Source: Limnephilus marmoratus
Taxonomy: Eukaryota > Arthropoda > Insecta > Trichoptera > Limnephilidae
Reading direction: 5' to 3'
NCBI GenBank assembly: GCA_917880885.1
Contig: OU862920.1
Span: 62,001-126,000 of the forward strand
DNA length: 64,000 nt
A model generated the notes under the pieces. It did no database searches. It saw nothing but the letters and a program-made list of their open reading frames with translations, and was not told the DNA's origin. Each line of letters starts with the position of its first letter. Within the stretch, counting starts at the first letter, position 1. Position numbers and translations under genes: made by a program. This document shows, in pieces, positions 44,697-54,175 of this stretch.

Positions 44697-44996
44697 AGGA
44701 GGCGGGAATGGGTACCGCCGCCCCTGGAAACTTTATTGGATAACTAACACCTCTGCCATAGGTCACCCCAACTGGTTCGCTATGTTTGGTGATTTAGCAG
44801 GGGTGCCCGGGTTCATGGGATGAGGTTTGTCTAGGTCTTGAAGGTGGATGACCAGGACACACTGAACCCCAGATTCCTACCCACCCCTTTTCCTTCCCAG
44901 AACTCTCCTTCCTTTCCCTAAAAAAACCCTCCACACAGCATACCCAAAGATGACATAGGTCCTCAGGGAAAGTATTTTCCTCAGGGCCTATCGTGA
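44697..44996 (+). mobile_element. REP-A copy with internal deletion, plus
   Basis: Starts GAGGCGGGAATGGGTACC and ends in the hairpin CCTCAGGGAAAGTATTTTCC / TCAGGGCCTA. About 130 bp in the middle are missing. Confidence 0.8.
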
Positions 44997-46483
44997 ACTA
45001 AATCATTTCAATAGCGAAATAAAACTTATCATTTCGAAATAATGTTAACCCTTCGAATAATAAGAAAATTATTTTCTGTCAAATTTTGCCTATCAAGGTT
45101 TGCGCGCAAAATTCCTGGTTCTTCCCATGCATTTTAAATGTTCCTGTTTATTGTTTTTTTTTTAACACTTTTGCAAAAACAAAAATTGTTCTAAAATCTA
45201 GATAAAATAACCTTTCCAATGTGTTTATTAGAAATCAACATTTTTGTTTCTAAATATTAAAATTTTAATATTGGAAACTTAAATTGGCTAAAAAATGCAT
45301 ACCTGCGAATATTCGAATTAAAGTAATTAAAATAGAATAAACTTAAAATTTAAAATACAGACTCCTTTTCTAAATAAAATTTGTAATAAAACTGTCACCT
45401 CACTTTTTATCACTTTCATACAATTTTATTTTAAAATTAAATGTGTGATACGTCACAAATTGGCGAAAAATTAAACCGTCACTTTTGATCGGGTTTGTAA
45501 AATATCTGAAAAACCTAGCTCATATAATTCTGAGACAATGAGAAGCATTATTTCATTCCGTTTCTAACATAAAAGAAATCACAAATATTCGCATGACAGG
45601 AAGAGAGATATCTAACTTTTGATAATGCACTGTCGCTCTGGGACAATCTGGGTCTCCTATTATTATAACGGCATATGATGTTTTAGGACAACTTGGGTCT
45701 CCTGTGATTAGACGGGTTAAGTATAAACACCTCAAATTTCACAACAAATAAACCAAACTACCGCAAAGTTCGCGGAGCGAACACAAACAAATGAATCAAG
45801 TCCTGACACGACTATGAGCGTGGACGCAGCAAAATGACACTTCGTGGCTCGCAGTTCAGTGCACCGAACATGTCCGATTGCAGAACGAAACCTTCCAAAT
45901 TCAGTTTCGGTTTCGGCTGGATGGCGGCCGAAACCGAAACTAAGCCGAAACTAGGCCGAAACCGAACCGAAAACGAAAGTTCGGTCGGGCACTAATAATA
46001 AGTTAAGTATGGGAACGTACCAAAGATAGCCTATATTTTTTTGGGTTAAAATTTTTCATCTCCTAAACCAACTGTCTCAATGATATATACAAATTAAAAT
46101 CTAATGTTAATCCTCCAAACAATGCTTTAAGAGGAACATTTGTGCTGCCCTTTTCGGCCCGTTTCATACAAATCATATTGTTGGATTTGAGATCAAAATA
46201 CCCAATTAAGATTTATTTTTATATATTCTACAAATTCACAATTAAGATTTGTATAAAACAGGCCAAAAAGGGCCACGCGAACTTTCTTCTTAATGGCAAA
46301 ATATTATTTTTACATTTAATTTTTTTTATTTACTATAGATAGATACAAAAGAAAGTACAAATTACATATTAGGAAGCTTTGCCTGTCCTACTAGGAAAGT
46401 TTCCCGTTCCAGGAGAGACAAATTGACAGGTTTAGTTCATATAATTATTACATAATATTATTATGTAATAATTTGTTGCATAA
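44997..46483. other. Intron 1 of GIGYF-like gene, repeat relics
   Basis: Includes the TTTCGG/CCGAAA stretch at 45915-45990 (GCCGAAACCGAAACTAAGCC and its partial mirror). A REP-C-like phrase (AACTGTCACCTCACTTTTTA) lies near 45390. No coding sequence was seen. Confidence 0.45.
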
Positions 46484-46610
46484 TAGGCCACTTGCATGTA
46501 TTTCATAACGACTTGGAAAAAATCATGTGGATAGATTTTTTTACTAAGATTACGAAAATGTTAGTAAAAATTTTTAGAAATGTACAGTTTTTTTTTATTT
46601 TTAAATAAAT

Positions 46611-46784
46611 TGTTAAGATAATACGAAGCGACGTGAGCTCCATCTATATCAAATTGTGAGTACTTATAACTGTCAATTGTGTGTCGCGGCTCGAACTCTG
46701 AGCAATAAGATTGTCTCCCGATATATTTGATTAATATAAATAAATTCATTGCTTTAAAGAACTGTTATTATTCATAACCCTTCA
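46611..46784 (+). repeat. copia 5' LTR
   Basis: 174 bp, TGTTAAGATA to CCCTTCA. It differs from the 3' LTR by two substitutions and one 2-bp indel. AATAAA occurs near the end. Confidence 0.97.
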
Positions 46785-46798
46785 GGTTATGGGCCCAG
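46785..46798 (+). promoter_or_regulatory. copia primer-binding site
   Basis: GGTTATGGGCCCAG immediately follows the 5' LTR. The same sequence follows the LTR in Drosophila copia, where an internal fragment of initiator-Met tRNA primes minus-strand synthesis. Confidence 0.85.
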
Positions 46799-47008
46799 TA
46801 AGTGAAATATAAACAATTTCGTGAACAATTAGTGGGATTTGCAGTGTTATAAGCGAGAACAGTTTTTGCGTAAACAAAATTATAAAACGGCGCCATCTTG
46901 ATAGTGAGCATCGCTAAGGTGACGCGGACTTAGAAGTTACGTTCCGTATTGTTTACATCGTTGGAATGCAAATACGTTCAATTGTTTTGGAGTTGAAGAA
47001 ACTTCGAA

Positions 47009-47494
47009 ATGGCTGCTTCTATTAAAATTGATCAATTAACTGCAAATAACTATGACACCTGGAAGATACATATGCGTGCTATTCTAAAGAAAAATGATTT
47101 GTGGGAGTACGTATCGGGATCATTACCTAAACCGTTATCAATGGACCCTAAGTATGCAGAATGGATTAAAATGGACGGAAAGGCCGAATCGGATATATTA
47201 TTGGCGGTCAGTCCGAGTGAGTTAGCTGCATTGGATGGCTTAGAAACTTCTAAAGCTATATGGGACAAGCTAAAGTCTATGTATCAGTCGAGTGGACCCG
47301 CAAGGAAGGCCTCTTTGTTGAAAAAATTGGTTTTGACTCGTATGCAGGAAGAAAGTGACCTACATAAACACATAGCGGATTTCTTTGATGTTGTCAAAAA
47401 ACTCAAAGAAATCGGATTGATCGTTATTGATGAACTTTTAGCCATATTATTGCTGTATAGTTTGCCGGATTCTTTCGACATGTTCAGATTTTGA
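47009..47494 (+). CDS. copia gag, N-terminal part (broken)
   Basis: Starts at the first ATG after the leader (MAASIKIDQLTANNYDTWKI), the usual opening of copia gag. It contains the UBN2-type gag region (AIWDKLKSMYQSSGPARKAS). The frame stops shortly after SLPDSFDMFRF. The next piece resumes 35 bp on in another frame, and a segment normally between them appears shortened. Gag forms the particle. Confidence 0.9.
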   Translation: MAASIKIDQLTANNYDTWKIHMRAILKKNDLWEYVSGSLPKPLSMDPKYAEWIKMDGKAESDILLAVSPSELAALDGLETSKAIWDKLKSMYQSSGPARKASLLKKLVLTRMQEESDLHKHIADFFDVVKKLKEIGLIVIDELLAILLLYSLPDSFDMFRF

Positions 47495-47528
47495 TGGTCG
47501 TCAATCTAAAATTGTTGACCAAGGGGCT

Positions 47529-48620
47529 ATGTTTGTCAAACGTTTCAATAAAAATGCCTTTCAGAAGAAGAATCATGACCACCGCGATAATAAGAATTAC
47601 ATTGAGTGTTACCGGTGTGGTCGTCGTGGGCATTTAGCAAAAGAGTGTAAGGTCAAAAATATCAGTGGCAATAAGTATAAACAGAGTGCACAACAGTTAG
47701 AACGCAATAGCAATAATGAGCAGAAGACAACAATGTTATTAAGCACCACCGAAGAGGTGATGTTGGGTGAGCAAATTAATCCTATTTGGTGTATTGACAG
47801 CGGGTGCACTAGTCATATGTGCAACCAAAAGCAAGTGATTAAGAATTTCACACAGATAAACTCTGAGCTTAATTTAGCAACTAATAGTGAAAAAACACAA
47901 ATTACGGGTACGGGTAAAGTCAGTATCTCAGTGGACACGGGCAGTGAAGAACGCCAAATAGATATAGAAAAAGTGTTCTATGTATCGGATCTACGTACTA
48001 ATCTATTATCAGTGTCAAAAATGACGGATTATGGGTTTGAAGTTCGATTCAGAAAAAATAACGCAATCGTGATTGATAAAAATGACAAAATTCACATGCG
48101 TGCTGACCGTGTTGGTAATTTGTATAATGTTCGGATGAGCGAAAATGCTGTCAATATAGCTGCGACCCCAGAGACACTTATAGATATGTGGCACCAGCGT
48201 CTCGGACATCTTAATGAGCGTGATTTGAAAGTGGCCTTAGTACATGGGCTAAACATCAAAGACAGTGAAAAATTGTCTCAGTGTGAGATTTGTATAAGAG
48301 AGAAGCAGACATGCACGCCTTTTTCTAAAGGATGTGAAGATCGCACAAGCGAGTTACTAGAAATAGTGCATTCGGACGTGTGTGGTCCGATGAGACATGA
48401 GTCTTATGGCGGTAAGAAGTACTTTGTTACTTTTATCGATGACAAGTCTAGATGGTGCGAAGTCTACTTTATAGCTAACAAAAGCGACGTGTTAAGCATG
48501 TTCAAATCGTACAAGGCTTTTGCAGAGAATTTGACAGGGAAGAAAATAAAATATCTTCAGTCATGGGCGAGAATACATCAACAATACATTCGACGAGTAC
48601 TTAAAAAAAGAAGGAATTAG
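47529..48620 (+). CDS. copia gag end, protease and integrase N-terminus (broken)
   Basis: In order: the CCHC zinc knuckle CYRCGRRGHLAKEC (near residue 28), the aspartic protease active site CIDSGCTSHMCN (near residue 88), the gag-pre-integrase and HHCC finger (WHQRLGHLNERDL...CEICIREKQ), and the integrase core with its first catalytic Asp (VHSDVCGPM). The frame is lost just after KIKYLQS, where a deletion of a few bases also removes the second catalytic Asp position. Integrase would insert the cDNA; in this copy it is inactive. Confidence 0.92.
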   Translation: MFVKRFNKNAFQKKNHDHRDNKNYIECYRCGRRGHLAKECKVKNISGNKYKQSAQQLERNSNNEQKTTMLLSTTEEVMLGEQINPIWCIDSGCTSHMCNQKQVIKNFTQINSELNLATNSEKTQITGTGKVSISVDTGSEERQIDIEKVFYVSDLRTNLLSVSKMTDYGFEVRFRKNNAIVIDKNDKIHMRADRVGNLYNVRMSENAVNIAATPETLIDMWHQRLGHLNERDLKVALVHGLNIKDSEKLSQCEICIREKQTCTPFSKGCEDRTSELLEIVHSDVCGPMRHESYGGKKYFVTFIDDKSRWCEVYFIANKSDVLSMFKSYKAFAENLTGKKIKYLQSWARIHQQYIRRVLKKRRN

Positions 48621-49794
48621 AAGAAGATTAACAGCGCCTTATACGCCTCAACAAAATGGGATTGCAGAGAGGAAAAACCGTACTCTGGTCGAGATGGCGC
48701 GCTGTATGATGCGACAAGCAGGAAGCCCTCCTTCTTTTTGGGCGGAAGCAGTGAATACTGCTAATTATGTGAGAAATAGGTGCCCAACTACAGCTTTAAG
48801 TGGCAATATACCATATACACTATGGAATGGGAAGAAGCCTACAGTAATCTATATGCACGTATTTGGATCTAAAGCATATTATAAAGATAAAGGACCTCAA
48901 AAAGGCAAGTTTGATTCAAGGTCACAATTAGGAGTTTTTGTGGGCTATGATACTCAATCTAAAGCTTATAGAATACATGACCCTAAGACGAGAAAAATCG
49001 TTGTAACTCGAGATGTAAAATTCATAAATGAAACGGCATTCAAGGATGAGTACAAAGAAATACTTGATGAAGAAGAAGATACTGACCATGAACAAATAAA
49101 TATAGAATTAAATGATCCAACCACAAATGATGAAATGAGAGAAAACAGTAGAACGCCTGTAATAGAAGCAGGTGAAAGTAGAGAAACTGGTCTCTTACAA
49201 AGAAAAAGAAAATCAACAGTCTCATGGGAACGATTAATAGGACCATTAAAAAGAGAACGAGGAAGACCACGTATAATACGTTCCGGTTCAGTGGGAAGAC
49301 CGCGAAAGGAGCACAATTTAGTAAGAGATAATACTGAAAGTGAAAATGAATCAGATATTGAAGAGACTAATGTGCACATGATAGCTGGGATAACTATTGT
49401 AGAACCGATTACATGGCACGAAATAGAAAAGAGTAATGATGTTGATGCAAGGAAAGGAGCCATGGAGGACGAGTATTTAGCACAAATAAAGAATAAGACA
49501 TGGGAAATAGTTACAAGGCCAAAACAACGAAAAGTGATCGGAAATCGATTTGTATTTAGCACTAAAACTACTGGGAAGAAAGTACGTCTCGTCGCAAAAG
49601 GTTGTTCGCAACGGCCAGGGGAGGATTTCCATGAGACATCGTCTCCGGTCGTGAGATCTTCATCAATAAGACTGATAGCTGCTGTATCAGCCGAGTTAGG
49701 ATTAAATATCCATCAAATGGATGTAGTAACTGCATACCTGAATGGTACACGTTTACATGGAAGTGCCGGATCACCTAAGCGATGTTTTGAATAG
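48621..49794 (+). CDS. copia integrase C-terminal part and RT N-terminus (broken)
   Basis: Begins within the integrase core, whose third catalytic residue (the Glu in IAERKNR) is readable before ATG 48694. It continues through the NTANYVRNRCPTTAL block and a charged linker. RT starts at WEIVTRPKQRKVIGNRFVFS and includes VRLVAKGCSQRPGEDF and HQMDVVTAYLNG (first RT Asp). The frame is lost right after AYLNG at a small deletion. Confidence 0.9.
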
Positions 49795-50343
49795 ATTACT
49801 CGCAAACCAAAAGATTGGTTCCCAAAGAAAAGTTATTAAAGATAAGAATCTAATTGAAACAGCTAAACGCTGGGACAAAGCATTGAGTGAATGTAGTGAT
49901 AGTGTGTGTGTTTTAAAGAAATCTCTGTATGGTTTGCGTCAGTCAGGGTTACAGTGGTATAAAGAATTAGTGAGAACGCTGATGAAAATAGGTTTTGAAG
50001 CGTTAGCACAAGATCCGTGTGTATTCATAGCACAGAAAGGTGAGCGACTGATGTTGATTGCTATTTATGTTGATGACATTATTTTGGCAGGAAATGATGA
50101 TGTATGGATGAAAAATATAAAGAAACAGTTATCAAGTGAGTTTGAAATGAAAGATTTAGGAAAGATAAGTAATTGTTTGGGTATTGAATTTAGTCGTGAT
50201 GATGAAAACAGAGTGTTTCTTAATCAAAGGGTTTATATAGAGAACGTGTTAGAACGATTCCATATGAGTGAGTGTAAACCTGCAGTGACGCCTCTAGATG
50301 TTAATGTGAAATTAGAAAAACCGGTAAGTGTGAATGAGGAATA
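49742..50343 (+). CDS. copia RT palm (broken)
   Basis: Open in a shifted frame from YMEVPDHLSD. It contains LKKSLYGLRQSGLQWYKEL and the catalytic LIAIYVDDIILAG (YVDD box), then FEMKDLGKISNCLGIEF. It ends at two adjacent stops (50342-50347) with a one-base shift to the last piece. Compared with typical copia RTs, a stretch after DHLSD (about 30 residues) looks like an expansion. Confidence 0.9.
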
Positions 50344-51021
50344 ATGAAACAGTACCCATACCAAAGCTTGATAGGAGCGTTACTTTATCTGGCTGTATCG
50401 ACTAGACCAGACATAGCGTTTGCCGTAAATTATTTAAGCCAATTTAATAGTAATTATAGTGTTGAGCACTGGAAGGCGGCTAAACGTATCATGAGATATT
50501 TAAAAGGTACATCTGACTACGGTTTAGTTTATGAAAGAACTGGGCTGCCTTTTTTCGGTGTGGTCGATGCAGACTGGGGAGCAAATGCCATAGATCGTAG
50601 ATCATATTCTGGATTTGCATTTATTTTAGCCGGTGCCCCGATCAGTTGGGAGGCACGTAAGCAACGGAGTGTTGCGCTACCGAGTACGGAAGCCGAATAC
50701 ATGGCACTATCCGAAGCTTCAAAGGAAGCCATGTATTTACGTGATGTTTTGGGTAACGTTGGTATTGAAAGTGAGTGTGTGACGTTATTCAACGATAATC
50801 AGGGTGCCATAAAACTTGCTCAGAGTAGAAACTTTCATCCTCGCACAAAACATATAGCAGTGAGACACCACTTTATTCGAGATATATGCGAACAAGGTGT
50901 AATTGATTTAAAATACTTATGTACTGATGAGATGCCTGCTGATGTTTTGACGAAAGGTTTGAGTGGATCAAAACATCATGATTGTCTGCGTAACCTAGGT
51001 ATGATGGATGAGAGTATGTAA
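50344..51021 (+). CDS. copia RT thumb and RNase H
   Basis: Reads YQSLIGALLYLAVSTRPDIA, the RT thumb, then the RNase H core: VVDADWGANAIDRRS, PSTEAEYMALSEASKEA and FNDNQGAIKLAQ, with the Asp/Glu/Asp set present. HFIRDICEQG and LTKGLSGSKHHDCLRNLGM close the polyprotein, as in other copia elements. The stop lies about 40 bp before the polypurine tract. Confidence 0.92.
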   Translation: MKQYPYQSLIGALLYLAVSTRPDIAFAVNYLSQFNSNYSVEHWKAAKRIMRYLKGTSDYGLVYERTGLPFFGVVDADWGANAIDRRSYSGFAFILAGAPISWEARKQRSVALPSTEAEYMALSEASKEAMYLRDVLGNVGIESECVTLFNDNQGAIKLAQSRNFHPRTKHIAVRHHFIRDICEQGVIDLKYLCTDEMPADVLTKGLSGSKHHDCLRNLGMMDESM

Positions 51022-51053
51022 GAATAGGAATAGGAATACTCGCTCACGACTTC

Positions 51054-51062
51054 GAGGGGAGG
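51054..51062 (+). promoter_or_regulatory. copia polypurine tract
   Basis: GAGGGGAGG immediately precedes the 3' LTR, the expected primer for plus-strand synthesis. Confidence 0.85.
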
Positions 51063-51238
51063 TGTTAAGATAATACGAAGCGACACGTGAGCTCCATCTA
51101 TATCAAATTCTGAGTACTTATAACTGTCAATTGTGTGTCGCGGCTCGAACTCTGAGCAATAAGATTGTCTCCCGATATATTTGATTAATATAAATAAATT
51201 CATTGCTTTAAAGAACTGTTGTTATTCATAACCCTTCA
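51063..51238 (+). repeat. copia 3' LTR
   Basis: 176 bp, TGTTAAGATA to CCCTTCA, followed by the target duplication TAAAT. It has CGACACGTGAG where the 5' LTR has CGACGTGAG. Confidence 0.97.
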
Positions 51239-51957
51239 TAAATAAATCCACTATTTGGGCTCGTGATGTCACTACATGAAAATGTCCCGTCTCCGAAAGT
51301 GTTCCTATTAATTTTATAAAATTCCACACTGATTTATTTTTTTTATATGGCATCACTTTGGTTTCAGGCGAATTTTTGAATTTGACATATAACGTTTGCT
51401 AGATTTATTTTTTGTTCTCTGCGAACTTATCATTTGGTTTGACTTTTTGAGAGATGTTCTGAAGAGAACCCCGTACATTTTACGCTGTCCGTTCGTGTTT
51501 TAGAAGTATAATGATAATGGTGCGGATTTTAACAAAATCAAATTTTATAATATTCTTATTATTATTATAATTTACAAGTACAAGTATATTACATTTGATT
51601 TAGTAATATAGACGTCGAACATTAAAATGATTTATGATCAATAAGATGGATCAAGGAAAAAAATATTTATGAGATGTAATATTTTTGGTATGCCTCGTTA
51701 TTCTCCTGTGCCATTTGTGTGGAAAACGTTCTTTTTTTTAAAAATGATTTTCGGCTATATAATTATAGTTTTTTCGCACCCATAAAATTATGTCCTGTCT
51801 TTCCGGTTTATAAAAAATGGTCTGATTTTTCGGATTGAATTTTTCAAAAAATCGCCAAGATTTCAAAAATAAGATTAAAAAAAAAATACAGAATGTCTTA
51901 GAATATTTGCCTAAACCGGAATTTTTTTTTTAAAAATATGATGCAAGTGGCCTATAA

Positions 51958-52837
51958 CATAACAAAAAAAAATTGAAAAAGAACCTAGTAGCATCCACAC
52001 AATGATTTTGATCGATAGCATTGCAGATAAACCGACGTCAGTCGCTATATTGGATTGAAAGCTTTAATCTGCATGCCCTAATAGTATATTATTGCAATTG
52101 AAACATTATTTTAAAAACTCCATATTAACCGATTTCAAGGCAAAATTATTAAACTTATCTTTTATTTTTGAAATTGTAAACTTTCAATTTCAGTTTTTTT
52201 TTTTTTTTTTTTTATTAACCAATCATATAATATATAATTAACCAATATGTATAATAAATAATATTAGTGGTAACAATAACTCCCTGATTAAGAAATTTTC
52301 GTGTTTAGAGAGGGAGTACTATCAGATTGACAGTACTATACATACTTAACACAAATGTAATAGGTATAATATCAGTATAAAACTGCATCAGAGCACTCCA
52401 GCGGTCAGAACGGTCTCTATCAGTCATTTTGAGATTATTTTGTTTTCAAAAAGTTTCGTTAAAATCCGAAAGATGCCACTAGAAAAATAAATATTATATT
52501 TATTTCAACATGTCACACATACTATCACCGAGTGGTTGCGTCACAGCAGGCTTCGGGCGGGTAGGTTTGCTACCAGATGCTACAGTGCACGTGTCCTACT
52601 ACCTGAACTCCATGAAGTTATATTTTTTCGTTAATTTTATTACCATAGCAAAACTTGGACGTGGTGGTCCTTTACAACGACATGTATTTTATATATTTTT
52701 GCAGCAGGGAGGAAAGGCAGGAGGGGGCACAGAAAAATACAAAAAGATAACGGTCACAAATGGGACTTTTTCTGTCTTTTTCTCTTTTATATTTTCGTTT
52801 ATATTATTAGTGTTATCTTCTTCTTCAATGATATATT
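51958..52837. other. Intron 1 of GIGYF-like gene, no gene recognised
   Basis: Contains a long T-run near 52195. A 121-codon frame (52510-52875) has no recognised domain and ends within SINE-A sequence. Confidence 0.4.
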
Positions 52838-53010
52838 GGACAAGAGTCCCAACTGCTCCCGTCTGGAGCCAATGAGACAATGGCATCCCCAGATTGGGGT
52901 ATGTTGTGAGGCTGAATGTAGTGGGGAGGGGAAGGAGATGGGGAAGAGGAAGGTGGGGAAGTACGAAGTACCTAGCTATTTAGATCTGATACGGCTAAAG
53001 CCATTTCAAA
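52838..53010 (-). mobile_element. SINE-A 3' half, minus
   Basis: Reversed tail (GACAAGAGTCCCAACTGCTC) and body (GATTGGGGTATGTTGTGAGG) of SINE-A. Confidence 0.7.
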
Positions 53011-53134
53011 TAACCTCAAATACACTAAACCTATATTGTTTTTTTAAATTAACTAATTTATTTAATTAATTAAAATACATATTCAATATCACTTGATATA
53101 GGTTGATTTGTGCAAGGTTCTTTTTTTAAATTAT

Positions 53135-53490
53135 CTCCACACAAGAGGCCTTGAGAAAAAAATCTTTAGGGCCTATGTAATCCTTGAGGATGCCGTGTAG
53201 AGGGTCTTTTTAGGGAAAGGGGAAGTTATGGGAAGGAAAAAGTTATGTGGGACGGGTAGGAATCTGGGGGTCAGGTGTGACGAACGTGTGAATCCATCCC
53301 TTCCACTGCGCTGCAAGGCGATGGGTCAAAAGGTCTCCCTCAACCTTTCTGTCCCGATTCGGCCTGCCACGTAGTAGGTTGGCAAAAGCATCCGCCGCCA
53401 AGACTTAAACAAACGTCACCCCAAGAACCCCAAGAACCCCAAGTCACCAAAGGTAGTGAACCTCTTGTTGTTGGTTATCCAATAAATTTT
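53135..53490 (-). mobile_element. REP-A copy, minus
   Basis: Runs reversed from the hairpin end (CACACAAGAGGCCTTGAG) to TTGGTTATCCAATAAATTTT, where it meets the next copy head to head. Confidence 0.75.
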
Positions 53491-53880
53491 GGAGGCGGGT
53501 GTGGGTGACGCCGCCCCGGGAACCATTTATTGGATAACCAACACCTCTGCCATAAGTCACCCCAAGTGGTTCGCTACATTTGATGACTTAGCAGGGGTGC
53601 CCGGGTTCATGGTTTGTCCTTGTGTGGTTTGTCCGTGTCTTGGCGACGGATGCATCTGTACAATAGCTGCATGGCAGGCCGGATCTGGAGAGAATGGTTG
53701 AGGGAGGTCTTTTATCCTCTCCAGCCGGAATCTCTTGGAACATCGCCTTGCACCGCAGTGGGAGGGATGGATTCATACGTCCGTCACTTCTGGACATACT
53801 GCCCCAGATTCAAAGATGACATAGGCCCTGAGGGGAATTATTTTCCTCAGGGCCTCCTGTGTGGAGCTAATGTAAAAAAT
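53491..53880 (+). mobile_element. REP-A copy, plus, with intact terminal hairpin
   Basis: Starts GGAGGCGGGTGTGGGTGACG and ends with GGCCCTGAGGGGAATTATTT / TCCTCAGGGCC and CTGTGTGGAGCTAAT. A short reversed 5' piece of a third copy follows (53885-53932). Confidence 0.85.
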
Positions 53881-53963
53881 TAAAAAATGGTTCCTGGGAC
53901 GGCGGTACCCATACCCGCCTCCCAAATTATACCTTGACCGTTTTTTAGATTAAAAAAAAAACA

Positions 53964-54175
53964 TCGCACAAGATTGTCTGGAGCCAGTGCGACAATGGCA
54001 TCCCCAGATTGGGGTATGTTGTGAGGCTGAAGGTAGTGGGGAGGGGAAGGAGATGGGGAGGCGGAAGGTGGGGAAGTACCTAGCTATTTAGATCTGGTCA
54101 CCAAACACGGCTAAAACCATGTAATGTTTCAATTCTGTTTGGTGGTCTTACACCAGGGTGATACTGAGAGTAACT
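53964..54175 (-). mobile_element. SINE-A body, minus
   Basis: Matches the copy at 52838-53010 closely and extends farther into the body (CACCAGGGTGATACTGAGAG). Confidence 0.75.

Larger units (their letters stand above)
46611..51238 (+). mobile_element. Ty1/copia LTR retrotransposon, recent but defective
   Basis: Two nearly identical LTRs, a 5-bp target duplication TAAAT (46606-46610 and 51239-51243), a copia-like primer-binding site and a polypurine tract frame the gag-protease-integrase-RT-RNase H order of Ty1/copia elements. Coding sequence is split into five pieces by small deletions and frameshifts, so this copy cannot act alone. It sits in a REP-B element; the occupied site can be compared with 26130-26150. 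Confidence 0.97.
46484..51957. mobile_element. REP-B element, interrupted by copia
   Basis: Ends are TAGGCCACTTGCAT (46484) and ATGCAAGTGGCCTA (51957), a 14-bp perfect inverted pair, with TAA on each outer side. Without the copia insertion it is about 0.85 kb, contains no transposase, and aligns with the copy at 26020-29665. TIR plus a 3-bp TAA flank suggest a PIF/Harbinger- or Tc1-related non-autonomous element; the superfamily is not certain. Confidence 0.7.

Noticed and set aside
48966..49562. 198-codon minus-strand open frame
   Set aside because: It is antisense to the copia polyprotein and has no recognisable similarity.
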